Source: Bacteroidota bacterium
GTDB lineage: Bacteria > Bacteroidota > Bacteroidia > Bacteroidales > CAJPTX01
Reading direction: 5' to 3'
NCBI GenBank assembly: GCA_002748015.1
Contig: PDRH01000137.1
Span: 1-14,191, forward strand
Length of the DNA: 14,191 nucleotides
The translations under genes and the position numbers were made by a program. Below are positions 1 to 7,758 of the stretch, piece by piece. Under the pieces are notes generated by a model, which saw only the letters and a list, made by a program, of their open reading frames with translations, made no database searches and was not told where the DNA came from. Position 1 is the stretch's first letter, and the number at the start of each line of letters is the position of its first letter.

Positions 1-322
1 GGTCCTCTCGCCCTGGGGGCGGGAGTTCTGCCAGACCAGGTGCTACCCCGCGCTGCGGGACTTCGAGGCGTGCCTCCCCTTTGCGCCGGAGCGCTATGGG
101 GTGCACATCAACCGGGGCGAGGTGGACATCATCGGCCAGGAGCGGATGCTGCTGGTCGGGCGAACGGCCGGGCGGGTGCGCGTGCCGGCGGGCTGCGGGG
201 TGGACATCGCCCTCATGCATGGGGCAACGGTGGAGGTGGAGCTGGGGGAGGATGCCTACGCGCTGGTATGGAAGGGGGACGCCTGCATCCGGATGGCGGG
301 GGGCAAGCTGGGGGTCGGCTGA
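1..322 (+). CDS. Phage protein of unknown function, C-terminal part; paralogue of the next gene
   Basis: This reading frame enters from the left edge (first full codon at 2) and ends with TGA at 320-322, so only the last 106 residues are visible. I do not recognise a named family. The visible part contains GVHINRG, then a stretch predicted to be mostly beta strand, then HGATVEVEL. The same landmarks occur in the same order and at nearly the same spacing in the following gene (GVHIDQG and HGATVSVR), so the two are tandem paralogues. The stop codon overlaps the next start by one base (TGATG), implying translational coupling. The position just upstream of Dit-like and hub proteins suggests a small tail or baseplate component, but that is inferred from context only. 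Confidence 0.7.
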   Translation, partial: VLSPWGREFCQTRCYPALRDFEACLPFAPERYGVHINRGEVDIIGQERMLLVGRTAGRVRVPAGCGVDIALMHGATVEVELGEDAYALVWKGDACIRMAGGKLGVG

Positions 323-804
323 TGGAACGGAAGGACAAACCAAAGAGCATAGATAGCATGAAGGAGGACAGGCGTTACAACGAGCTGATAGCGGGCATGT
401 TCCAGCGGGGGCAGTCCAACGAGCAGAGGGCGTGCCGGGCGTTCACCGGGGCGGAGAATATCGCCGAGGCGTGCGCGCTGCTGCTGAGCGACGGCGGCAT
501 GCGCTACTGCGTGCGGCACGACCTCCCATCGCGGGAGGAGCTGAAGGCATTGCGGGCGTACGGCTTCGATCGCCACGGCGTGCATATAGACCAGGGGGAC
601 ATCCGCGTTGAGAACCCCGGGCGCATGGCGGCCATCGGGGACACCCACGCGGAGGTTGTCCTCAATGACAACGCGATCCACAGCATCCTGCTGCTCCACG
701 GCGCAACGGTCAGCGTGCGGGCGGAGGGCGTGAGCGCCGCGCTGGTGCGCAGCGAGCGGGGGGTGGAGACCATCGCAGCGGGTACGGATAGCATGGGGGT
801 ATAG
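322..804 (+). CDS. Small phage protein of unknown function, likely tail-associated (160 aa)
   Basis: I place the start at ATG 322, inside the TGATG overlap with the preceding stop, and not at the upstream ATG at position 40. The frame before 322 runs through the preceding gene and gives low-complexity Gly/Ala/Arg sequence typical of a shadow frame. The N-terminal 60 residues are charged and helical (MERKDKPKSIDSMKEDRR start). Residues about 60-155 match the preceding protein without gaps over roughly 70 residues, sharing GVHI, a following Arg-Met pair, HGATV and a nearby Leu-Val. I see no catalytic motif. The next gene begins 3 nt downstream, so this is one transcription unit. It could be a minor structural protein or a baseplate adaptor; the family is unrecognised. 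Confidence 0.75.
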   Translation: MERKDKPKSIDSMKEDRRYNELIAGMFQRGQSNEQRACRAFTGAENIAEACALLLSDGGMRYCVRHDLPSREELKALRAYGFDRHGVHIDQGDIRVENPGRMAAIGDTHAEVVLNDNAIHSILLLHGATVSVRAEGVSAALVRSERGVETIAAGTDSMGV

Positions 805-807
805 CGC

Positions 808-1851
808 ATGGCGGCGAGGGTCTACCTGGACGGCTGGGACATCGCCGAGGCCTACGGGGCCACCCTGCTGGAGGGGAGCCTCGAGAGCCTCCTATCGCCA
901 CCGCCCATCAAGGACCCGCCGGGCGTGGACTGGGGCGAGGAGGACGGCCTGGACGTGGACCTGGGCCAGCCCGCCTTCGCCACCCGCACGGTGGAGCTGC
1001 ACTTCCTGGTCAGGGGCGGCATCCACGGGGCGGGCTACTTCCTGGAGAGCCTCGCGATGGCCAAGCCCCATCGGCTACGCATAGAGGGGATAGAGGAGGA
1101 GTTCACCCTGCGCCTGACCGGCCAGCGGTGCGAGTACGTGCAGGGCGTGGCCTTCGTGCGCACCACCCTCACGGAGGATGATACGGCGGGATGGCACCGG
1201 GAGCTTTCGCCGGGCGGGGGCATGGGGGATTTCGACCAGCCCTACTACATCGACGGCAAGCCGCTCTCCGAGCACGGGGTGCAGATCCTGGAGGGGACGC
1301 GGGACGGCCTCCTGGGCGTACCTGCCCCCAAGCCGCCGATGGCCGTGGAGAGCCAGTTCATCGATGGGCGCATGCCCGGCGGGGTGCACGATACCCACCA
1401 GAGCCGGGAGGCCACCGTGCACGGACTCATGCGGGGGGAAGATTTCAACGCGCTATGGGGGCGATTCCGGCAGCTCATCGGGGAGCTCATGCGCCCGGAC
1501 GAGCGCGTCGTATTCATCACCGAGCTCTTCGACACGGTGGGGGCGCACTACAAGTCCTGCCGGGTGGTGGTGGCGGAGCAGGAGGGGGGATGGCTGCAGT
1601 TCGAGCTGACGCTACGGGTACTGGCCTTCAATATTGCGATGCTGAGCGGGGCCGAACCAGCCCTCTGCACGGAGGACGGCCGCATCATCCTAACGCCGGA
1701 CCCGGGGCTGCTCATCGTGCCGGACAGAATCCTGCATGGGAGCGACAGGGAGAGCTGGTACGGGGTCTACGACCGGATGCTCTTCAGCGAGGGCATGCGG
1801 GCCCTGCTGTGCGCGGAGCGGGGGGCGGTGCGGCTGAAGCGAATCGGATAA
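808..1851 (+). CDS. Distal-tail (Dit)-like protein with two related halves (347 aa)
   Basis: This is probably the ring protein joining the tail tube to the tip. It lies directly before a fibre/adaptor gene and a very large tip protein, the usual order in siphovirus tails. Residues 5-124 open with VYLDGWDI, continue through LLEG, a Pro-rich PPPIKDPP and a DG turn, and reach TVELHFLVRG. Residues 147-272 repeat this plan: YYIDGKPL, ILEG, a Pro-rich PAPKPP, IDG and ATVHGLMRG, followed by a helix and a closing strand pair. This looks like a tandem duplication of a tail-tube-like beta-sandwich domain. The last ~75 residues are a separate C-terminal extension. It starts 3 nt after the preceding stop. 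The Dit assignment rests on order, opening motif and duplicated fold pattern, not on a search; another tail-tube relative is the alternative. Confidence 0.6.
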   Translation: MAARVYLDGWDIAEAYGATLLEGSLESLLSPPPIKDPPGVDWGEEDGLDVDLGQPAFATRTVELHFLVRGGIHGAGYFLESLAMAKPHRLRIEGIEEEFTLRLTGQRCEYVQGVAFVRTTLTEDDTAGWHRELSPGGGMGDFDQPYYIDGKPLSEHGVQILEGTRDGLLGVPAPKPPMAVESQFIDGRMPGGVHDTHQSREATVHGLMRGEDFNALWGRFRQLIGELMRPDERVVFITELFDTVGAHYKSCRVVVAEQEGGWLQFELTLRVLAFNIAMLSGAEPALCTEDGRIILTPDPGLLIVPDRILHGSDRESWYGVYDRMLFSEGMRALLCAERGAVRLKRIG

Positions 1852-1856
1852 CTGGT

Positions 1857-1870
1857 AAAAAAAAGGGGGG
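1857..1870 (+). promoter_or_regulatory. A8-G6 homopolymer tract forming the ribosome binding site of the coiled-coil tail gene
   Basis: Eight A (1857-1864) run directly into six G (1865-1870), ending 6 nt before the ATG at 1877. The purine block supplies the Shine-Dalgarno-like pairing, and most other phage genes in the window lack such a strong one. The tract lies in the 25-bp gap after the Dit-like gene. Homopolymers of this length can slip during replication or transcription and would change the spacing or strength of the site. Confidence 0.55.
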
Positions 1871-1876
1871 ATACAT

Positions 1877-2740
1877 ATGGCATACGAGAAGGTACGGATC
1901 AGCGAGCTGCCGCAGCTTGAAGCGGGGGCTACGGGGCTGGAGGTGGTGGGGATTTCCAATGGGCATACCGTGCGGGCGTTGGTCAGCACGGCGGCCGCCA
2001 TCAGCGGCGAGCTGGAGCAGAAGGTCAAAGAGCTGCAGGCCGCAATCAATGAGGCCAACCAGCTGCGGGCAACGCTGGAGGAAACGATTATGCAGCTACT
2101 CGGGGACGAGGAGGCAGAGCGGCGGGAGGAGGACGCCAGCATCCGCCAGGAGGTGAAGCGGGTGTCGAAGGCCCTCGGGGATAGGCTGGGGGCAGAAATC
2201 GCCGCCCGGGAGGCGGGCGATGGCCAGCTGGCGAGCGATATCCACGCGGAGGGGCAGAAGCGGACAACGGCCATCAATACCCTGCACGGACGCATAACCC
2301 AGGAGGGGAGGGAGCGAAGGGAGGCGGACCAGCGGCTCGAGCAGAAGATTGATGGCATATCCGGGGCCTACGACTGGGGGCAGGTCATCGAAGAGAAGGC
2401 GAAGGAGATTCATGTAGCATATAGATTCTTAGAGAGGTACAGGCAGAAGAGCTGGGAGAATGTCTTTACCAACACCTTTATTCAATTCATGCTGATGGAT
2501 ATCGATGATGACCGCTGGGATAATTTAATCCCAACGGTAAAATTCGTATTGCAAGCAACAGACTTCATACATAAAACCCTATTTAAATATCTTGAAGCAA
2601 TCGATGAGAGCATCAAGGCTCTCAATAGTCGTGATACCCAGCACCGGCGCATGCTGCTCGAGTGCAAGGAGCATGTCAAGACGCTCGAGATGAAGGCAGG
2701 TATAAGTCCCGATTGGGAGCCTAAATCGGACTGGAATTAA
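1877..2740 (+). CDS. Coiled-coil phage tail fibre/adaptor protein (287 aa)
   Basis: Residues 3-35 contain YEKVRISELPQLE followed by a Gly-rich turn, GLEVVGIS and TVRAL. This resembles the short N-terminal module (an ISEL motif followed by a 'value/parameter' strand pair) seen on many tail-fibre-like proteins of Bacteroidales phages, and it probably anchors the protein to the tail. Residues about 40-165 are highly charged, regularly spaced heptads (ELEQKVKELQ, RREEDASIRQEVKR), a long, probably trimeric coiled coil. Residues about 175-262 are rich in aromatic and hydrophobic residues (FTNTFIQFMLMDIDDDRW) and are encoded by DNA of visibly lower GC. The last 25 residues return to GC-rich coding. 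The start is fixed by the purine-rich site just upstream. The role in host recognition is inferred. Confidence 0.6.
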   Translation: MAYEKVRISELPQLEAGATGLEVVGISNGHTVRALVSTAAAISGELEQKVKELQAAINEANQLRATLEETIMQLLGDEEAERREEDASIRQEVKRVSKALGDRLGAEIAAREAGDGQLASDIHAEGQKRTTAINTLHGRITQEGRERREADQRLEQKIDGISGAYDWGQVIEEKAKEIHVAYRFLERYRQKSWENVFTNTFIQFMLMDIDDDRWDNLIPTVKFVLQATDFIHKTLFKYLEAIDESIKALNSRDTQHRRMLLECKEHVKTLEMKAGISPDWEPKSDWN

Positions 2741-2756
2741 ACCAATACATACCATC

Positions 2757-5700
2757 ATGATAGTACTAGAGAAGGGCGATTTCCGCCTGAACGTGCAGGT
2801 GGACGACACCAGCTACACCTACCGGACCATCATGGGCGAGCAGAGCCTCACCCTCCACTTCGTCATGCCCTACTTCGTGGAGATACCCCTCGGGGCGTGG
2901 ACGGAGTTCGGCGGCGAGCGCTACACCCTGCTGCGCCCGGAGAACCTCAAGAAGCGGCACACCACCCACTACGAGTACAACCTCATCCTCGACGGCGCAT
3001 CCGCAGAGTGCAAGCTCTACAAGCTCGTCAACACCACCCCGGGGGACGGCAGGCTGAAGTTCAGCATGACCGCCCGCCCGCACGAGTTCGCCCAGCTGGT
3101 CGTGGACAACCTCAACGCCCGGGACGGACAGGGCGGCTGGACCGTCGGGGCGTGCCTGGATGCCCCGGAGCGGGTCGTGAGCTTCAGCCACAACTCCTGC
3201 GAGGAGGCCCTGGGCCTCATCGCCCAGGCCTTCGAGACCGAGTGGGAGGTCAACGGCAGGGAGGTGCGCATACGCAAGGTGGAGTACGGCCGGGACAGCC
3301 CCCTGCCCCTATCCTACGGGAGGGGCAACGGCCTCAAGCCCGGGGTGGGGAGAACATCGCTGGCCGACGAGCCGCCCATCGGGACGCTCTACGTGCAGGG
3401 GGGCGAGCGCAACATCGACCCCAGCGCCTACGGCGCGCGGGAGCTGCGGCTGCCCAGGGGGCAGTCGTTCCGCTTCGACGGGGAGCGGTTTGAATGGGAA
3501 TCGGGCTACGTGGACGCCAACGGCCGGGGCTACGAGACCGACCCGGAGGGTCGCTGGGTTCGCCCGGCCCGCATCGACCGGGCCCCGGCGGAGGACAGCC
3601 TCGACTGCAGCGACGTGTACCCCCACCGGGTGGGCACGGTGACCGGCGTGGAGTGCGAGAGCGCGGAGGGCCACCTCTACGATGCCATCGACAGCACCAT
3701 CCCCGATTCGCTCGACTACGCCGATGGCCTCATCGCCGGGGAGCGCATGACCATCATATTCCAGACCGGCATGCTGGCGGGGCGGGAGTTCGACCTCGCC
3801 TACGAGCACGCCGGGCGGCGGCTCAAAATAGTACCGAAGGAGTACGACGGCCGGATGATGCCGGGCGGGGCCTACCTGCCGGCCGTGGGCGACGAGTACG
3901 CGGTGTTCCACTGCGCCCTGCCGACAGACTACATATGCAATAACGAGAAGCATACCGGGGCGAGCTGGGACATGCTCAAGAGGGCGGCCGCCTACCTCTA
4001 CGAGCGGGAGCGCCAGCAGTTCACGCTGGATGCCGACATCGACGGCCACTGGGCCAAGCAGGACTGGGCCAACCGGGGGGGCGCGCTGCGCCTCGGGGGC
4101 TACGTGCTGTTCAGCGATGAGCGGATGCTACCGGAGGGGGCGCTGCTCAGGGTCAAGGGCATCAGGCAGCCGGTCAACGACCCGCACAGCCCCCGGGTGG
4201 AGCTGAGCAACCGCACGGCGGCGGGGAATCTCGGCGGCACGCTCCGGAGGCTCAAGAACGAGGGGGTCAGGGTGGAGGACCTCCACCGCCAGGGGCGGGA
4301 GTTCACCCAGCGCACCTTCAGCCAGGCGCAGGAGGCGCTCATCGCCCTGGAGAAGGCCACCGGCATCAGGAGCATCCAGACGATGGATATGCTCGTGGGC
4401 AGGGCCGAGTACCAGTTCGACTTCTTCGGGGGCTACGAGGGGGCGAGGCTGCCCCAGCCCCTGCGGGTCAACCAGGCTACGAATACGGTGGAGATCGAGA
4501 GCGGGGAGGTATGGCTGCGGCACGAGACGCTGGATGTTACCGAGCGGGAGATGTCCCCGGAGGGGAAGGCCTGCCGGTGGTGGCGCATGGGGCATGCGGC
4601 GATGGCCGCCATGGAGGACCCCAAGCGGTACTACTACGTGTACGTGGTGCTGGATACGCACAACGGCAGCAACGGCGACCCGGAGAACGCGGGGCGGTTC
4701 ATCTGCACGCCCGACCCGATTACGGATGAGCCGCACACCCTCCTCTGCGCGCTGGTCAGCTCGAGGGACGGCGGCCAGCGGAGCCTCATCACCACCCACG
4801 GCTACACGGAGATCCTGCCGGGGCAGATCCGTACGGACAGCATCGCCACGGCGGACGGGAGGAGCTACCTAAACCTGCGGGACAACGAGCTGCAGCTGGA
4901 GGGGAGCGGGGCGCACTTCAGATGGAATACGGAGCATCGGGGGGAGCTGGAGCTGGGGGATAACTACAACAATCTGAGGTATCAGGGCGGAAAGCTAAGC
5001 ATTGCCAGGGCATGGGTTAAGGACTGGCTGAAGGTAAGAGCCGATGAGAAGTTTACGTTCATCGTGGATAAGTTCAAGATGCTCCTGAAGAGCATCGGGC
5101 TTTCTGAGAAGATCAAGGTCTACGATTCATCAGGGAACAGCCACTATGTACAGTTCGAGCAGAATCGTGAGCTACGAATCAACGTTCGAGCGGAGCTTAC
5201 CCAGTACGTACAGAATATCGGGCTCTCCAGCCAGGAGGAGGAGGCCATCGGATTCCGAAAGCGATTCTTGAAGATCAAGAATGGGGAGCAGGAGATGTAT
5301 ACCAACGGCTACCTATCGTATAGCATTGCTCAGCATGCCATAACCTGTGATAACATCCTTGCTGGCGGGATTGCTGGGAAAGTCACTTGGAGTGAACAAT
5401 GTTCGGTAATAGTGGGGTGGAAACCAAATCACCACTATGAAACAGGTGCCTATCTCCGTGTATACGGTGCAAGTACATGCCTAATTTATGAGACTGGAGA
5501 GTATACAGGTAGCGATCTAGTCGAAGGAGAACATCGCATGGTTGTTCTTGGACCAGCCCCTTGCGAAGGGTACATGATTACAGTGATAAACCTGCTGAAT
5601 GAGGAGGTCTGGTTGGGGGCGCATGGTGCAGGATTTTATTACAGATCGCAGACCATTGACGCGTACTCTAGCAATGAAATAACCGTATTGAAACCCCATG

Positions 5701-5873
5701 AAAAGCGGCAGCTTATCTACTGCTATAAGGAGGGGAACACCTTTACGCATATGACGCCAGAGAGAGCCAAAGGACAGTTTAACGCGAGTAGAAGGGATCG
5801 GATAAGTAGCGACCCAGAGGATAATGTGAGCTTGCTTAGTATTGGAGATTCCAGCCATGGAGTATGGGTATAA
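2757..5873 (+). CDS. Large phage tail-tip/hub protein with variable C-terminus (1038 aa)
   Basis: The N-terminal ~480 residues have the character of a tail-hub (gp44/gp27/Tal-like) protein: beta-rich opening (FRLNVQVDDTSYTYRTIMGE), a segment around residues 140-170 with FSHNSCEEALGLIAQAF and WEVNGREVRI (the local 'evaluate with an operator' helix-strand unit of hub domains), DYADGLIAGE-type turns, and LRVKGIRQPVN near residue 463. A helical linker (about 475-535, LHRQGREFTQRTFSQAQEAL) leads to a second beta-rich region with FDFFGGYEG and YYYVYVVLDTHNG. Residues after about 690 (GQIRTDSIATADGR) start a tip/fibre-like part, and the last ~170 residues come from lower-GC DNA. It probably forms the tail tip and may contact the host surface. 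No peptidase motif was recognised. The start ATG 2757 is 16 nt after the preceding stop without a clear Shine-Dalgarno sequence. Confidence 0.7.
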   Translation: MIVLEKGDFRLNVQVDDTSYTYRTIMGEQSLTLHFVMPYFVEIPLGAWTEFGGERYTLLRPENLKKRHTTHYEYNLILDGASAECKLYKLVNTTPGDGRLKFSMTARPHEFAQLVVDNLNARDGQGGWTVGACLDAPERVVSFSHNSCEEALGLIAQAFETEWEVNGREVRIRKVEYGRDSPLPLSYGRGNGLKPGVGRTSLADEPPIGTLYVQGGERNIDPSAYGARELRLPRGQSFRFDGERFEWESGYVDANGRGYETDPEGRWVRPARIDRAPAEDSLDCSDVYPHRVGTVTGVECESAEGHLYDAIDSTIPDSLDYADGLIAGERMTIIFQTGMLAGREFDLAYEHAGRRLKIVPKEYDGRMMPGGAYLPAVGDEYAVFHCALPTDYICNNEKHTGASWDMLKRAAAYLYERERQQFTLDADIDGHWAKQDWANRGGALRLGGYVLFSDERMLPEGALLRVKGIRQPVNDPHSPRVELSNRTAAGNLGGTLRRLKNEGVRVEDLHRQGREFTQRTFSQAQEALIALEKATGIRSIQTMDMLVGRAEYQFDFFGGYEGARLPQPLRVNQATNTVEIESGEVWLRHETLDVTEREMSPEGKACRWWRMGHAAMAAMEDPKRYYYVYVVLDTHNGSNGDPENAGRFICTPDPITDEPHTLLCALVSSRDGGQRSLITTHGYTEILPGQIRTDSIATADGRSYLNLRDNELQLEGSGAHFRWNTEHRGELELGDNYNNLRYQGGKLSIARAWVKDWLKVRADEKFTFIVDKFKMLLKSIGLSEKIKVYDSSGNSHYVQFEQNRELRINVRAELTQYVQNIGLSSQEEEAIGFRKRFLKIKNGEQEMYTNGYLSYSIAQHAITCDNILAGGIAGKVTWSEQCSVIVGWKPNHHYETGAYLRVYGASTCLIYETGEYTGSDLVEGEHRMVVLGPAPCEGYMITVINLLNEEVWLGAHGAGFYYRSQTIDAYSSNEITVLKPHEKRQLIYCYKEGNTFTHMTPERAKGQFNASRRDRISSDPEDNVSLLSIGDSSHGVWV

Positions 5874-5877
5874 CCCC

Positions 5878-6465
5878 CTATTCCTTGTAGAGTTGAAGCG
5901 GCAAGTAGGGCACACGTTTTAGGGCGAAGTTGAATATGCAAACGCGAAAGCGTTCCCAACTATGGCCATATATAGCCCCTCTGTACACGACACCATTGTA
6001 CTGCTTGGTGCAGAAGAACTGCTCATCTTTATACTTGCTTAGCCTTAGCCAGGCGTAATCATTCAGCATGAAGGGCTTCCCCTCCACTTCGCCCTTCATG
6101 CGGAATGTGGCCTTTATCCACGATTGGTCAAGAATACCGTAATGCTCCCTAATCTCATCGCCAGGGAATGGGGCTAGCTGGTAAACGCCGGTTTCTGCAA
6201 ATTCGATTTCCAGCTCGCTAACCGTGAGCTCGTTTATGGAGTAAGAGGAGCGGTTAGGATGCAATTGAAACCGCTTGCCCACCAGGGAGGCGCAGGTGTA
6301 TTTATGCTCTTCTGGGATTGGGCTATTTGTGACCTCCTGCTGCACATCGGGTCCCATACGGATTTCAATTGGCTCTTGCGCCTTCCCCTCATCATCATCC
6401 TTCTTGCATGCGGTCGCCCCGATGATGATTGCGATGATGGCCAGCAGTATGTACCTCTTTTTCAT
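5878..6465 (-). CDS. Prophage-borne lipoprotein with surface-export signal, function unknown (195 aa)
   Basis: The start is ATG at 6465, preceded by a good GGAGG eight bases upstream. The frame continues upstream to an ATG at 6588, but those 41 residues are basic and precede what is plainly the signal peptide. MKKRYILLAIIAIIIGATAC gives an n-region, a hydrophobic core and a lipidated Cys20. CKKDDDE follows; a Lys then acidic run right after the lipid Cys matches the lipoprotein export signal that sends Bacteroidota lipoproteins to the outer face of the outer membrane. The mature part has no recognised domain; it looks beta-rich with several aromatic residues and three further cysteines. The gene ends only 4 bp from the convergent tail-tip gene. 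As prophage cargo, a surface lipoprotein could block phage adsorption or alter the cell surface; that is inference. Confidence 0.7.
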   Translation of the reverse strand: MKKRYILLAIIAIIIGATACKKDDDEGKAQEPIEIRMGPDVQQEVTNSPIPEEHKYTCASLVGKRFQLHPNRSSYSINELTVSELEIEFAETGVYQLAPFPGDEIREHYGILDQSWIKATFRMKGEVEGKPFMLNDYAWLRLSKYKDEQFFCTKQYNGVVYRGAIYGHSWERFRVCIFNFALKRVPYLPLQLYKE

Positions 6466-6503
6466 GGTATTATCCTCCGTTCTATTGGTTTCCGTTCGTT
6501 GCC

Positions 6504-6534
6504 GCAAGGTAGGCATTCTGCGGGAGGTGGGCAA
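6504..6534 (-). promoter_or_regulatory. Candidate promoter of the lipoprotein gene
   Basis: Reading the minus strand, TTGC (6534-6531), a 19-nt spacer and TACCTTGC (6511-6504) match the Bacteroidota -33 (TTTG) and -7 (TAnnTTTG) elements with one mismatch in each. The predicted transcript would begin about 30 nt before the ATG at 6465, which supports the shorter start. Confidence 0.4.
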
Positions 6535-6548
6535 GGTCTTGCGGGGAG

Positions 6549-6580
6549 TTTTTTCCGTTTGGCGACTTTGCTTACCTTTG
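6549..6580 (+). promoter_or_regulatory. Candidate promoter pointing against the accessory cassette
   Basis: A perfect -7 element TACCTTTG lies at 6573-6580 on the plus strand, with a T-rich -33 region (6549-6554) at about the right distance. It would transcribe rightwards, antisense to the 3' end of the 361-aa gene. The only sense product seen downstream is a 59-codon frame at 6614-6793 preceded by purine-rich AAGGGG. It may be fortuitous. Confidence 0.25.
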
Positions 6581-6672
6581 CATAGCATAACATATGAAAG
6601 GGGAAGGGGTTGGATGAGAAGTCAGTATGCAACTACAATTTGCGCACTGCCCAGGACGGCAAGGATAGGTGG

Positions 6673-7758
6673 CTATTTCAGCGCTCTGAAGCTATCTACG
6701 CGCAGGAATTTACAGCGTCCGTTAGCGCCCTTTGAGAGACCTGTTATTTCTACGGCTAAATTCCGTCCATGGCAGTCTACTGCAGCCTTATAATCCTCAC
6801 TGGCAAGTATAGCCGTTGCCTTGACAGATTCACCCTGCTCATCCCACCCCCTAATCATCACAGAGCTATTCTCCCCATCTGGATTGGTAGATTTTAGCTC
6901 CTCAACCCTCCCCCTTACGATCGTATTAGCCTCGGTTTGCAGCAGCTCACCCACCTGCTCAATGAAGGTTTGCAGGCGCGTCAACCGCTCGCCATCCATA
7001 TTGCGCACCTGAACCATTCTCACTCCATCCAGCCCCTGGAGGGTGAAATCGATATCCCGGATTTTGGCCTGCTCATACACAGCGTTCATGCTCTTCAGTA
7101 GCTTCAGGTTCATGTAGGCTATATGCTCATCGATGTACTCCATATCAGGCGGGAGCGCTAGCTTTTCGATCTCTTCATTGAGGAAAGCAATCAGCCCCAT
7201 GAGGCGCTCATTGACAGTCTGGCCAGAAATTTCCCCTTTAAACAGGTCGCCTTCTCTAAGCTCCAAATCTGTAGGCAGAGCAATCCTTGAGATGAAGCTC
7301 CCCTGCTGGGTCTGCAGGAAATCGCAGTGGTCAACATACATTTTGGCCTTCTTGTGGCTATGCGTAAGGATCGGGTCAGGATCCAGCACGTATGAGGCGG
7401 CGGAGAGGAGCACTCCCTTCATCTGCCTGAGTAGCGCTTCCTGGCGGGGAAGAGGTATGACACCCTCCTCAGTCTGAGGATCAATGAGGCGGAGGGATAG
7501 GATTCCTGATTTAGAGCTCACTATGCGAAGGAGATCGTCCAGGGGAATTTCATGGAGATCTGCAAAAATGCCCAGAACATACCTCATGTACCGATCGTAG
7601 TCCACGGAATTTGTATTACGAGGAATTCGGTACCGATGCTCACTGGGAAAGCCGAATTGCTCAGGTGGCTTGAGCAGATGAAACCGCTCCGTCCCATCCG
7701 TTTCTTTCCACCCCCGATTCAGTAGGAATTGGAGAACAGAATCCTTATTAATGCTCAC
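6673..7758 (-). CDS. Unrecognised 361-aa protein, second gene of the DUF4365-like operon
   Basis: I do not recognise a named family. The start is a GTG at 7758 inside a GTGA overlap with the stop of the upstream gene, so translation is probably coupled; no Shine-Dalgarno is evident. The N-terminus (FLLNRGW, then FHLLKPPEQFGF, RYRIPRNT and a DYDRYMRYVLGIFADLHEI helix) looks like a small compact domain. The middle (about 130-275) is largely helical, including PDMEYIDEHIAYMNLKLLKSMN. The last ~75 residues (GRVEELKS, SSVMIRGWDEQGESVKATAIL, DYKAAVDCHGRNLAVEITG, CKFLRVDSF) look like a small beta-barrel/OB-like domain with an embedded helix, perhaps ligand or nucleic-acid binding. It is soluble with no signal peptide. 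Base composition is lower in GC than the phage core. The likely role is partner or sensor of the upstream nuclease-like protein; inference only. Confidence 0.65.
   Translation of the reverse strand: MSINKDSVLQFLLNRGWKETDGTERFHLLKPPEQFGFPSEHRYRIPRNTNSVDYDRYMRYVLGIFADLHEIPLDDLLRIVSSKSGILSLRLIDPQTEEGVIPLPRQEALLRQMKGVLLSAASYVLDPDPILTHSHKKAKMYVDHCDFLQTQQGSFISRIALPTDLELREGDLFKGEISGQTVNERLMGLIAFLNEEIEKLALPPDMEYIDEHIAYMNLKLLKSMNAVYEQAKIRDIDFTLQGLDGVRMVQVRNMDGERLTRLQTFIEQVGELLQTEANTIVRGRVEELKSTNPDGENSSVMIRGWDEQGESVKATAILASEDYKAAVDCHGRNLAVEITGLSKGANGRCKFLRVDSFRALK

Noticed and set aside
40..321. Upstream extension of the second phage gene to ATG 40
   Set aside because: The region is coded in another frame by the paralogous first gene, and the extension reads as Gly/Ala/Arg-rich shadow sequence.
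6466..6588. N-terminal extension of the lipoprotein to an ATG at 6588
   Set aside because: It would bury the signal peptide behind 41 basic residues, whereas ATG 6465 has a strong GGAGG site and a promoter candidate lies within the extension.
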